A stretch of 64,000 nt of DNA from Thermothelomyces thermophilus ATCC 42464. Lineage: Eukaryota > Ascomycota > Sordariomycetes > Sordariales > Chaetomiaceae. Below are positions 11,208 to 21,946 of the stretch, one piece after another. The stretch spans positions 1,550,001 through 1,614,000 of the forward strand of contig NC_016473.1 in NCBI RefSeq assembly GCF_000226095.1, in the 5' to 3' direction. The notes under the pieces were generated by a model that searched no databases, was not told the origin of the DNA, and saw only the letters and a list, made by a program, of their open reading frames with translations. The translations under genes and the position numbers were made by a program. Within the stretch, counting starts at the first letter, position 1, and each line of letters opens with the position of its first letter.

Positions 11208-12660
11208 TGTTGCGGCTGCTCCTGCGCGCGGAGCTCGTTATCTTGGTTTCGTCGCGTTCAGAATTAGGATCTACGAATGGAACAGCTCGAAAAAACGACG
11301 GTCCCAGGTTTGTCGCGCTATCATGGGCGTGAAAACGCGCGTGGTGTAGAAGGCGGAGTGAATGTTTGGCCTGTATCGCCGCATCGGTCGCGCTACCTTG
11401 GTGTCCCGCTCGTCAGTTGTCGCGACAAACCCCGAATTTCCCAATCGCGACGAGTGACTTGTTCTGGTGGGGGTGTGCACGGCCCAGAGGTTCAATAGGA
11501 CGACTTTACGGAGTAGTTACTATGTACAGCACTGAACTTGTACCAGGGTTAGGGTCATACGGCACTCATCTTCAAGGCAACCATCGGGCATGCTGCTCTT
11601 TCCGCATTGTTCTCCCACTTGTTGCCTCATATTATCATCTTGTGCGAGAGCAATAGGCCGTTTTCGCTAATATTTTCTGCTAGCGACATTCCAAAGGCGA
11701 CCTACCAACTGTTGTTTCTGGAGGCGATCGAGGCTGACAATGTCCTGGATCAATAACAGTACGATGTAATCCGTACAGGGTACGTACTGTACATTACTCC
11801 TCTGCCTCGCTAGCCCGCTGCGTAGTGGAGGGGCAGCAGACATGTGAACAGGCTCCAGCAGCCTTGACGCCGTTGCATTGCCGCAAGCAACGTTATCCAG
11901 TCATAACGTCGCGTTTGGACACGCCAAGTCGTGAGCCAGTCGCAGGGGTTCTCTGACACGCTAAAAGCTGTAGGATGTATGTACTAGATACAACATCTTT
12001 TTCCTGCTTTGTGGTCAGCTGGGCACACTCTGCCTGGCATCACAAGCTCGTGCTCCCCCAACCCATTTTGCCGGCCGAAAAGGAGAATAACACCACTGGT
12101 TGCCAAAAGGTGTGACAATTTCCCAAGGTCCCCCTGACCGTCGACTACATCACCAGCTTCTCCTCGAACCTCATCTTTAAAAGCACGGGCACAACAGAGC
12201 TCCCCGAGAGACTCCGAGGCGCTGTTCGAAACCACCGTCTCCAGCCTGGCAATAGTTCCAGGCGCGCGCAGCACATCGAATAGGATATTCGACTATAACG
12301 ACCAAACAACCGAATAAACATACCGTTGCGGGTTTGGGCTCGATGTGCATTTGCTTTTCAAATGGGAACTGCCTTTGTTCGCAAATCCGTCTAAGTTAGT
12401 GCCCACCGCTTGTTGATTCTCTTTGGTCTTGCATATCAATGACGTTTTGGGATATCCACTAACGATGGCAACACATTTGTTGATAACACCAAGCTTTTTC
12501 TTTTTTTCCCTTTTTCGAACTTAACACCTACTGGCCGCTATCGCCTTGCCGTTGCTAGATTTCTTCGGTTGCATCACTCGCCGCGCTTCGCCAGCCCCTT
12601 CAACCCGATCCCATTCAATTGGTCCATTTCAACTTCGCACACCCGTAACGCGAGGTCGAG
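11208..12660. other. Divergent promoter region between SMC1 and GPC1
   Basis: A copy of the dispersed 9-mer TACGGAGTA lies at 11507-11515. No frame here shows family resemblance; a 96-codon minus-strand frame at 11984-12274 is probably chance. Confidence 0.5.
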
Positions 12661-14397
12661 ATGGCAGAACCAGAGAACCGCAATATCACCATACCGATCC
12701 CCAATAGCGGCGACAACAGTAAGTGGGAAGGCACCTCGACCGACAGCGAAGCCGTCCCGACGCCGGAAATGAGCGGGACGCCCCCCGAGGGCACGTCGCT
12801 ACACGAACATGATCTAGCCACTCCCACCATGGGCCCTGTCCCCGCGAGCCCGCGCCGCTCGCGCAATCCGTCCTTCTCGGGGAGCAGTTCGTATCAGGAA
12901 GACTGGGATCCGTTCCCACCCCTGGAGCGCTTGACGGTGCTCGACATACTCGATAACTTCGCGCTGTCGCAGCAGATCGAGAAGCTCCAGAAGGGCATCT
13001 CTGCCCAGACAGAAAAGGTGCGCAAGTCGCGCGAGGCCCTCGGAAACAGGAGCCGCATCGCCCGGGAGCGCATGGTAGACGAATGGCGGCGGCGCGTGCC
13101 CTCGGCGGAGGAGCAGCTGGACCGCTACCGCAAGCGCATGCGTGCCAGCGTCGAGAAGCTCGGGGCGCGCTGGAACGACACCAAGGCCATCACGCTGCGC
13201 GAGAAGATCTCCTTCATCTTCGGCGTCATGAACATCCTGGTCAGCGGCTACCTGATCGGCGGCCTCCCGGAGTGGTTCCACCTCTGGTACACGGTCCAGA
13301 TCCTCTACTTCATGCCCATCCGCTACTACACCTACCACAAGCGCGGCTACCACTACTTCCTCGCCGACCTCTGCTACTTCGTCAACCTGCTCCTCCTGCT
13401 CAGCATCTGGGTCTTCCCCTCCTCCAAGCGCCTCTTCACCGCCGTCTACTGCCTCGCCTTCGGCAACAACGCCGTCGCCATCATCATGTGGCGCAACTCG
13501 CTCGTCTTCCACTCCCTCGACAAGGTCACCTCCCTCTTCATCCACATCATGCCGTGCGCCACCCTGCACTGCATCGTCCACCTCATCGACCCCGTCGTCC
13601 AGCGGGCCCGCTTCCCGGCCATCTGGACCATCAAGACCTCCTCCGCCGCCGGCTCCTCCCCCGACTACGCCAGCCCCCTCTTCATGCTCGCCTGGTCCAC
13701 CATCCCCTACGCCTTCTGGCAGCTCGCGTACTACTTCTTCATCACGGTCCGCCGCCGCGACAAGATCGCCGCCGGCCGCCCCACCTCCTTCACCTGGCTG
13801 CGCAAGTCGTACAGCAAGAGCTGGATCGGCAAGATCGTCCTGTCCCTCCCCGACGCCCTGCAGGAGCCCGCCTTCATGCTGATCCAGTACACCTACGCCG
13901 TGCTGACCATGCTGCCCTGCCCGCTGTGGCTCTTCAGCCGCTGGGCGTCGGCAACCTTCCTGACGGTCGTCTTCGCCTGGAGCGTCTACAACGGGAGTAC
14001 CTACTACATCGACGTCTTCGGGAAGCGCTTCCAGAAGGAGCTCGAGGCCATGAAGGCCGAGGTGGCCAAGTGGCAGCACAGTCCGGACATGTGGCCGCAC
14101 GAGGAAGGCGGGGCGGCCACGCCCATCGTTGGTCCCGGCGCCGGCGCCGGCGCCGGTGCTGGTGCTGGTAATGGCACTGGTACGGATGGGGAGGGGAAGA
14201 GCGGGAGCGTCGCGGATGTGATCTCGGGCAAGGCGCTGCTGGACGACGATAGCCGCCGAGCGGCCGGCAGCGTGGATAACATCCCGCTGCTGAATGACGA
14301 GCGGACCTCGTCTGTTCTTGTTACCGGCGTTGATGTGGATGGAGGGGCGAGGGACGTTGCAAGGGAAAGGAGGACTGGTAGTGGGGAGTCATTGTGA
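12661..14397 (+). CDS. GPC1: Glycerophosphocholine acyltransferase 1 (DUF2838 family)
   Basis: Multi-pass ER membrane enzyme that acylates glycerophosphocholine to lysophosphatidylcholine, salvaging PC backbones. A single exon encodes 578 residues. The first ~175 residues are soluble: a Ser/Pro-rich leader, then DPFPPLERLTVLDILDNFAL and a Lys/Arg-rich helix. From about 176 to 455 come about eight hydrophobic helices, with the hallmark GLPEWFHLWYTVQIL, then MPIRYYTYHKRGYHYFLAD, and a conserved H-rich turn HIMPCATLHCIVH. The C-terminal tail is hydrophilic and has a Gly-Ala run from a GGCGCC repeat near 14140-14170, then Asp/Ser-rich sequence. The ATG is the first in the frame and fits the family. 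It converges on CDH1. Confidence 0.93.
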   Translation: MAEPENRNITIPIPNSGDNSKWEGTSTDSEAVPTPEMSGTPPEGTSLHEHDLATPTMGPVPASPRRSRNPSFSGSSSYQEDWDPFPPLERLTVLDILDNFALSQQIEKLQKGISAQTEKVRKSREALGNRSRIARERMVDEWRRRVPSAEEQLDRYRKRMRASVEKLGARWNDTKAITLREKISFIFGVMNILVSGYLIGGLPEWFHLWYTVQILYFMPIRYYTYHKRGYHYFLADLCYFVNLLLLLSIWVFPSSKRLFTAVYCLAFGNNAVAIIMWRNSLVFHSLDKVTSLFIHIMPCATLHCIVHLIDPVVQRARFPAIWTIKTSSAAGSSPDYASPLFMLAWSTIPYAFWQLAYYFFITVRRRDKIAAGRPTSFTWLRKSYSKSWIGKIVLSLPDALQEPAFMLIQYTYAVLTMLPCPLWLFSRWASATFLTVVFAWSVYNGSTYYIDVFGKRFQKELEAMKAEVAKWQHSPDMWPHEEGGAATPIVGPGAGAGAGAGAGNGTGTDGEGKSGSVADVISGKALLDDDSRRAAGSVDNIPLLNDERTSSVLVTGVDVDGGARDVARERRTGSGESL

Positions 14398-15992
14398 CCC
14401 CTTCCCCCACTTTTTTCGATAATGTTTTCTTTTTTTTACTTCCGTTTTTGGCCTGGTCGATAACGTTATGATATCCTGGATCGTGTTTTTTTTTCCCGTC
14501 TTTAATGTCACTGGATTCTCATCTTGGGCCACGGCGAATGGCGAACGAGTGTTGAGTTGACTCGAGAGTGCCCGGGGCTCTTTGTGTCACCATCAAGTGA
14601 TGGCGCTCCAATCCCTTCTTTCCAACGGCCTGTTTACACGATTGGGGCGGACGGCTGGAGGAGCTGAACGGAAACAAAACACGCCGGAACCTCTCTGGTA
14701 CGCTGCTTAGCACCGGGCACCATGTCCGGCAGCTTCACTATCGAGCGCTTTCGCTCTTGAGAAGGACTTCTAAACAAGACCATTTTTACCCATTTGCTTG
14801 GACAGCTTCTCACCGCCATCTTTTACTTGTATGCTCCCGAACCCCCTTGCCAAGCGGATACGAACCCGGCATTTTAACTCTGATCAAAAAGACCTCGGCC
14901 ATGCAATCCGAGACCGCAATCAGATGGTCGTAGTCATGTGTATATAATACCATGGTGATTAAGCCCAAATATGACCTTCGAGCCGCATCTGGCAATCCAG
15001 AGGACGTAGCATGGCAGCTTCTACAGGTTAACCGGGTCCTGATTGTCGCCGAGATCGCAAATGCTTTGGTATCTCGGGACTTGTCTACTCTTCTTGTTTA
15101 CGGTTCCAAAACATCGGAGGGAGGGAAAAGAAAGGGCGGGGCGCTGAGGAAAACATAGTTGCATCGGCCATCAATCTGCCAGTCTCTTGGGTCGAATGAG
15201 GCGGCTTAGCAAGCCAAAGGATATGGAGTCCAACATCTTGGGTCAGAGAGTTGAGAGAGGACAGTACGCGAGAGACCAAAAGGCCGCAGCCCAAGAGGTT
15301 GGCATTAAGAAGTCGATGCCGGAAGGGGAAGGGTCTAGCCACTGGCACCCAATTACTCCGTACCATGACCGCAAAATAGACTTGACCTCCAGCCCAAGAC
15401 CTTGCCGCCTCAAAAGCGTGAATGATTACCGAGTCTGCCTCGCTCCGTGACAAGACACCCAACGCCGGAAACCAGAGTCGTCTCAAGGACGCTTGCACCC
15501 GTCCCCCAACCCACCCACCCCCCCCCCCCCCCCCCCCGGGGAAAAGTAAAATCATGCCGCTGAAACGTCCCAACCCAAGGGCGCAAAAGATCCGCTTCCC
15601 ATATCCATTCCGCTGCCCATGCCGGCGCAGGCTGATCGGTTGAAACACTTGGACTCCCAACTCCGGCCCGGTCCCCAGATCCCATGCACACATGCCGATC
15701 CCAAATCATTCCGCTTCCCATTCAGATCCCAATGTCTCATACGCTTCCAGAAAGAAACAACAAAAAAAAAAAAACTTCCATCAAATGCAGATCCAGGCCG
15801 AATATCCTTGCTCCACCGCCACAGCACGGGGTGGCTCTCCTCTCCCTCAAGTCTGCCACAACACGAGGTGGCTCCCTTCACTCCTCCTTCCTGCCACAGC
15901 ACGGGGTGGCTTTCCCTTTCATTCCATCCGCTACCGCAAGGGGAGTTGAACTCAATCTCAAAACGTTCCCCTCCCCTCCCCCTGCCCTCCAT
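14398..15992. other. Convergent intergenic region, GPC1 and CDH1 3' flanks
   Basis: It contains TACTCCGTA at 15354-15362 (reverse complement of the dispersed 9-mer), a long poly-C run at about 15519-15537, and a threefold stem-loop repeat (separate entry). No gene is supported. Confidence 0.5.
15818..15911 (-). repeat. Three-copy stem-loop repeat in the CDH1 3' flank
   Basis: A 19-nt word starting GCCACAGCACGGGGTGGCT occurs at 15818-15836, 15855-15873 (two substitutions in the loop) and 15893-15911, spaced 37-38 bp. Each copy has inverted GCCAC/GTGGC arms around an 8-nt loop. All lie 82-175 nt past the CDH1 stop, in its probable 3' UTR. Confidence 0.8.
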
Positions 15993-17821
15993 TTACCGGA
16001 TAACGGGCAGATCAATGCTGCCACCCAGTAACCTGACGGGCTGCTTCGGCTTGAACACCTCCCAAAACCGCAATGTCTCGTCCCCGGCCCCCGTCACCAC
16101 CTGCGTGCCGTCGGGGCTCATGGCGAGGTAGAGGACGCGGTAGGTGTGGCCGGTCAGGCTGGCGACGCGCGTCATGGAGGGGTACTTCCAGATGACGAGG
16201 TTGTTCTGGATGTAGCCGTGGGTCGAGACGAGCTCGTTCGAGTTCTTGGACCACATGAGGTTGCAGACCTGGCTGCCCGTGTCGACGTCGTTGCGGACGC
16301 TTCCGCGCACCGTGTCGTGGAAGATGATGCGGCGGTCGGCGGTGCCGCCGCCCGAGGCGAGGAGCCCGCGCTGGTGGGGGGACCAGGCGAGGGCTTTGAC
16401 GGCGGCGATGTGCTCGTTGAAGCACCAGAGCGGTTTCTGGTCCATGGCCTTGTCCCAGACCATGACCGTGTTGTCGTTGGAGCCGCTGGCTAACTGGCCG
16501 TCCTGGCAGTTCCACTTCAGGCCGCAGACCTCTTGCTTGTGTCCGGTCAGCTGCTTGACCCACTGATCGGGCGCCCGGACGTCGCGATGCAGGATGGTCC
16601 GGTCGCGCGAGCCGGTAGAGAGAATGTGGGCGTTCCACGCGAGGCAGCCGACGCGCGCGGTGTGACCCGTCATCGTCCGGAGCCTCTTAAACTTCTGAGC
16701 ATCCCAGATCTGCACCAGGCCCTTCTTGGTGCCGACGGCAACATGTGTCCCTTTCTGGATCCAGGATACGCTGGTGACCTTGTCGTCTTCGAGTGTGCAC
16801 AGCTTCGCCACCTTACCGTTCTGTGCATTGTACATGAAAACGCCAGCGCCCAGGCCGACGGCTAGAACATCCGAGCTGCCCCAGTCCATCAAGTTAAGAT
16901 AGAAATCCTCGGCCAAGTTCGGTGCATCCAGCACCTTGATCGGCACCTTGGCGACGGTCCTGTGTTGGCGCCGCGGGGCAAGGAGCATCTGCTGACTTGT
17001 GTACGAGATGGGGGTGGTGCTGTAGGTATCCAAGCGAGGATCCGGAATCAGGTTGTGCCCTCTTTGTGGTGTTTTCCTGGGGGTCGAGAGTCCGACCAGG
17101 TGTTGATGACGGGGAGAGACGTAGGAAAACAGATTCTTCTGTGGTGTTGCCGGGAGAGAAGACGTATTTCTGGGAGGCGTGCGCATCCGTTCGTCCCCCG
17201 TCCACCTGGGTGAGACTTGTGGCACACTGTCATCGTCAAAGAGCTCAGCACGCAGCAGCTGTCTGAAGGTCTCATCCGCTTCTTCACCTACAGAGAGGGT
17301 TAATCACAATCGACAACAAGAACCCGAGAGGGATCGCCCTGCTTACTCTTCTGGGAACGATACCCCCTCGGCGGGCTTCTTGGCCTGCCCCTTTCTGGAG
17401 TTGGCCGAGGCGGCGGGGGGATCAAGTGAAATCCAGACTGCAAGTCACGGCCAGACCTTGCCGGGATAAATCTGGGGGATAACGTAAGCGGCAATTCAGA
17501 GACGAGTAAGGAGATCAGCAGGAGGCATTACCGGTCGGCATCGATTCTCTGCCGTTTCCTACGCGGGCTTCCATAGATGCGTTCCCTTTGCGAGTCGGTT
17601 GATCGCACGCTGGAGGGGTTGGAGGGCTCGCTGATGCTGTAGTCGGCAGCTGACGGGCGGAGCTGGCCGATGGTTGTGCCGATTCGGTTTGATGGCGGGC
17701 CACCGGGCAGCAGTCCCGAAGGAGGTCTCGCGGCAGGAGGGTGGTCGAACTTTGTGCTCGACGAACCGGGACCTGTGGCGGACAGATTTGTTTGGCCGTC
17801 TCGGGCGATGTTGAACGACAT
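15993..17821 (-). CDS. CDH1: APC/C activator CDH1/FZR1 (WD40)
   Basis: Substrate-recognition activator of the anaphase-promoting complex in late mitosis and G1. Three exons: 17532-17821, 17347-17471 and 15993-17287, giving 569 residues. The first splice creates the C-box DRFIPAR (about 96-102), which docks onto the APC/C. Then come a basic Pro-rich linker, TPRKTPQR, and the Cdh1 signature KVLDAPNLAEDFYLNLMDWG. Seven WD40 blades fill the rest, with repeats ending in W-D or related pairs. The C-terminus is ...DLPVIR, the Ile-Arg tail that binds Cdc27. KVLDAP and FYLNLMDWG favour CDH1 over CDC20. Its 3' flank carries the repeated stem-loop. The start MSFNIARD is the likely ATG, but an earlier in-frame ATG exists about 96 nt upstream. 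Confidence 0.95.
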
Positions 17822-20512
17822 TCTGGAAGAGAATGAATAGAGCCAATCAGAAAGCAAGCCGTGCACAATATGCGCGCATGCGGTTGGAGAGCGCGCGGTG
17901 TCGTTGTCGCCAAACACTTGCGAGAAGGCGCGCGCGCTGATCTCCTCGACGCGGGCGGGCGAGCGACCGAAAGAGCGTGGTTTCCGTTCGGCCGCGTCGG
18001 TTCTGAATGCGCGCCGGATCGAAGAACAAGCGGAAGTCTAAAGCGCAAAAGAATCGCCAATGATTTCTGTGCCTGAATGACTGTGGTGCTGGCCAGAGAA
18101 AAGCCCGACCGACGAACCAGATAGAGAGCGTTGAATTCTCGAATTCGCAGATTGTTGTTTTGGGAATGGAGAAGTTGTCTGCAGGGCGATGGATGCGACA
18201 GAATAAAATCAGGCGCGCAGTTGTTTTGGGCTCTCTGACGTCGTCGCTCGTCACTCGTTCAATGGCGGGGCAACGGGGACTCAGGGCAGGGCAGTTGGCC
18301 CAAGCGCAGGAGGTTGAATGGGCGTATCCAGAGATCACGGAATCTTCATCTCAATCTCGCCAAGTCGTCTGGGTCGTCGGGGTTCGGTTATTAACTGGAG
18401 GTGGTGAGAATCGCAAAGTATCGACGGCGACGGTGGTGATGTGTGTGGCAGGGCGGAGAAGTGTGGTCGATCGGGAGAAGGAATGAGGTTGGAAAGGATG
18501 GACATGGGAGTACCTCCCGCTCCCCCTGCCCGGGCCTTGCTAGCGTTAGTGGGCCCATACACTACGAACCGCGGCCCTCTTGTGTTAGCGCGTTCTGTTG
18601 TCTTACCGTATTGACAGCCCGTATTTTATTCTGACCAATGAAACTTTCGCATTCCTGGCGGCAATTGCTTCTGATTTCGCATCGAAACGCTTCCATTCGA
18701 ACATTTCAAAGCATAGAGCCGGGAGCGGCGGACTGGCAATCGCGCTCTACCGCTCATTCGCCCTCGATGACCAGCCATCCTGGCATCCACGCACGAGCCA
18801 TCAAAACATGCACAACGCTTGGCGGGCGTCCAGCTTTCCAGCCGCAATTTAGGTTTATCACAGCTCGCAACTACATAGTACACGATCTAGGGCGTAAGGA
18901 AAATTTGCAAAGGCAGCTCACGGCTTTACTATATTGCATATCATCACCTGAATGGTTTACTCTGAATGGTTTACTCCTTATCAGGACTGTTAAATTTTCT
19001 CTTAAATCGACCTTGACTAAAGTCTCTTCTCGATTGGAAGACGCGGCGCTTATTGTAAGGGCACACGGCCTATCAAGAAAATATCAAGGACATGCATCGT
19101 CGAAAATAACGGAAACGCGGTACAAAATACAAGGATACAAACTCTTGAGAATGGCAAACAGGCATGGGCACCGATTGTTATTATCGATCCACATACAGCC
19201 ATGGTTCTTGCTGCTTGTTGCGGCCGCCAGATAGCCAAGGAATGCGTGCCTGCGCGTGGCGGCACTTAGGCGGGCGTGCATTGCGGCATCTGTCTTTGCT
19301 GTCATCTGGTTCGTCAGATCCGCCTTTGTTGTTGTCGTTTTTTCTGATCCTGGTACCGCTGCAAAGCCATCGCGGCCCGGGGCGCTGAGAGTGGCTGATA
19401 ACCCCGGCTCAACCGTCTGCGCCCGTTGCCACGAGACCTGCTTTTTCCTTGCGCTGGCCAATCAATCAATCCGGCGCGTCCCGTCGCGCGTTGCCCCGCG
19501 TCTGGTTCGCGTCTCTCAATTCAACCCTTTCCCCCTCCACCCGTCCGCAACCCGACTGTTTGTTGTCACCCCACCTGCCACTGCCACTCCAGCCCGGCGT
19601 CCTATGGAACCGTTGGGCGGAGGTGGGGAGGGTGGTGGCTGCAATGGCCCCAATTCTCGGATCACGGAGATGAGCCGAAAGTCTGGTCGATCGGGCAGGT
19701 GCCGGGCTTAGCAGGCGGCAATACGACATCAGAAGCGTTCATGCGACTGTGCGCCTGAACGATGCCCAGTACGGAGTATGCGGTACGGAATACGGATTCA
19801 CATCAGTGGCTGCTTGGGTTCTGGGGTTCCCACGAGAGAGAGAGAGAGCACCGTCACCAATCGTTCCCATTACGTCCCTTACATACTGCATTGTAGAGAT
19901 GCTAAGAGTGTTCCGTACACTAAAAGTACATACATACATTACTCTGTATGTGCGTTGGAGATCCCGAAACGGTACCTAAGCGAGGTGCTTGACAGATATG
20001 TGACGAGGGGAGACGGACGGCAAATTTAGCATTTTGGTATTAGGGCCAAGGTTGCACTACCGGTGATCTCTCCCGTCGCAAAAGCTTAGATCCTCGGGCA
20101 CGTTTCCGCGCAGATCTTGTGCTGTATGTACGTCATGATCCCGATTCCATCATCATTCCATCGTCCCTCCTTTCACTGCATCTAGCGCCCCTCGAGTTTT
20201 TCGGTGATGGCAGATCATGTCAACCCATCCATTTGATGATGAAAAACAGCAAACCGAGCAAAACCTTTCTGCTACCCATCTATCACACGAAGGTGCTATG
20301 TTGTGAGGATGAAGGAAGGGGTATCTTGATAGTCTTTAGCATCTGAAGCGCCTTTGTTTTGTCGCCCATTCCATGCTCCCGTCAGCCAGAGCATCTCTTA
20401 TCCTTTGCCCATCGGTCCCGGGTCTCAATCTTTCTCCTCTATACAATCTCAGGCCTTGTTGTTTCTTTTTTCTTTTTCTTTTTCTTTTTCTTTTTTTTTT
20501 TTTTTTTTTCAG
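17822..20512. other. Intergenic: CDH1 promoter and PRS 3' flank
   Basis: 2.7 kb without a supported gene. An AT-richer patch spans about 18850-19160 and includes a 14-bp direct repeat CTGAATGGTTTACT at about 18949-18977. TACGGAGTA occurs at 19770-19778 and a GA tract at about 19832-19850. A CTTTTT-rich tract spans about 20460-20510, immediately past the PRS stop. Open frames here (for example 18638-19234 plus, 17847-18338 minus) have no family resemblance. Confidence 0.5.
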
Positions 20513-21946
20513 CTAGTCGTACTGAAACAACGGCCTGACGCTCTCGCCGTAGTGCACTCGCCGGATGGCCTCGGCAAAGGTGCCGCAGACGTCGAGCACC
20601 TCGAGCTTGGCGCAGCGCGCCTGGTGCGCCTCCTGCGCGACCGTGTTGGTGACGACGACCCGGTCGAGCGCGGGCGCGTCGGCGATGCGCGCCGCCGCGT
20701 CGCCGCTCAGCACTCCGTGCGTCAGCAGCGCCACCACCCGCTCGGCCCCCTCGCGCCGGAGCAGCCGCGCCGCCCGCAGGATCGTCTCGGCCGTGTCGGC
20801 CAGGTCGTCCACAAGGATGCACACCCGCCCGGCCACGTCCCCGACGAGCGTCATGGCGGCGGCGGCTCGGGGGACAGGCGGCACCTTCGGGGAGCGGCGT
20901 TCTATCACGTCGTCGTAGCGCTCGTCGTTAGTTTCATGGTGAGGGGACTTGGATTTGAGCCAAATCAAAGCTGTAAAAGGCGGGAAGGGGGGGGGGGGGG
21001 GACAAAATGCATACCCTTGTGGATGAGGGCAAAGGCCAGCCCAAGACGGTCGGCTATGGCGCTGGCACGCTTAGCGCCGCCCGCATCGGGACTGACGATG
21101 ACAGCGTCGCGATAGCTGGGTATGTTCTGCTTGATGTAGCGCATCAGGAGCGGGCGGGCGTAGAGGTTATCAACTGCAAGAGCTGCGAGTCAGTCATTGC
21201 ATGCCGCTCCGCGCGGCCGAACTTCGTCAGGCAGTCGTATCAACAGACGTACCCGGGATATCAAAGAAGCCCTGATAGGCTTTCTCGTGCAGATCGCACG
21301 TCAAGATCCGGTCCGCCCCGGCGCACGTCAACAGGTCCGCCGCCAGGGAGCCAACGTGTGCCGTGACATGCTCGTGTCCCGGCTTGGCCTGCAGCGCCAT
21401 CATCATCATCATCATCGTCGTCGTCGACGACGACGAGGGATTCTCGTGATCGAGCTCGGTGTAGCTGCCGCGTTCCGCCACTTCCAACTTCCCTTTGCCG
21501 TCGCGCTGCGGCGCGCCGACCCTCGAGAAGGGCAGATCCGGCTGTCTCGAGTACGGAAACAGGGGCAGGACAGCCGTGACCCTCTTCGCGCTGCCCGTCT
21601 TGCAGGCCGAGATCATGATGCAGAGCTCGATGAAGTAGTCGTTGACCGTGTGTTTGCCCTCTCCGTTGCTCGCTCCCCCGCCGCTGTTGTCGACCCCCTC
21701 GCCCTCAGCCCAGCCGTCATCATACCCCGTCACCCCGCGAGCGGGTACGGTATGCCCGCCGACCCCGAAGCTTTGCACGATGTAGACATCCTTGCCCCTC
21801 ACCGAATCCCTGATCTCGCACCGTGTCTCGCCGCTCGCAAACTTGCCAAGCACCCTGCTCGAGGGCGCGATTCCCAAGACCGAGGCGACCCGGTCGACGA
21901 AGGTCGGGTGTGAGGACCCCGATAAGAGGACGAGGTTGCGGACCAT
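20513..21946 (-). CDS. PRS: Ribose-phosphate pyrophosphokinase with insertions
   Basis: PRPP synthetase paralogue, making phosphoribosyl pyrophosphate from ribose 5-phosphate and ATP, usually within a hetero-oligomer in fungi. Three exons, 21253-21946, 21015-21173 and 20513-20970, give 436 residues against ~320 for the minimal enzyme. Recognisable parts: [11 protein letters not shown] start, [21 protein letters not shown] (ATP site), [15 protein letters not shown] (217-231, usual DLH), [10 protein letters not shown] (259-268), and the PRPP loop [10 protein letters not shown] (338-347). Two inserts interrupt the fold, at about 62-100 (Gly/Asp-rich) and 136-195 (holding a Ser-Thr-Met run), plus extra residues near 285-320. 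Such non-homologous regions occur in yeast Prs1 and Prs5, so this may be a regulatory partner rather than the main catalyst. Confidence 0.92.

Noticed and set aside
13083-14171. Long plus-strand frame inside GPC1 in another phase
   Set aside because: Pro/His/Arg-rich shadow of the GC-rich GPC1 coding frame; the true frame has clear family motifs.
17847-18338. 163-codon minus-strand frame upstream of CDH1
   Set aside because: Overlaps the presumed CDH1 leader and shows no family resemblance.
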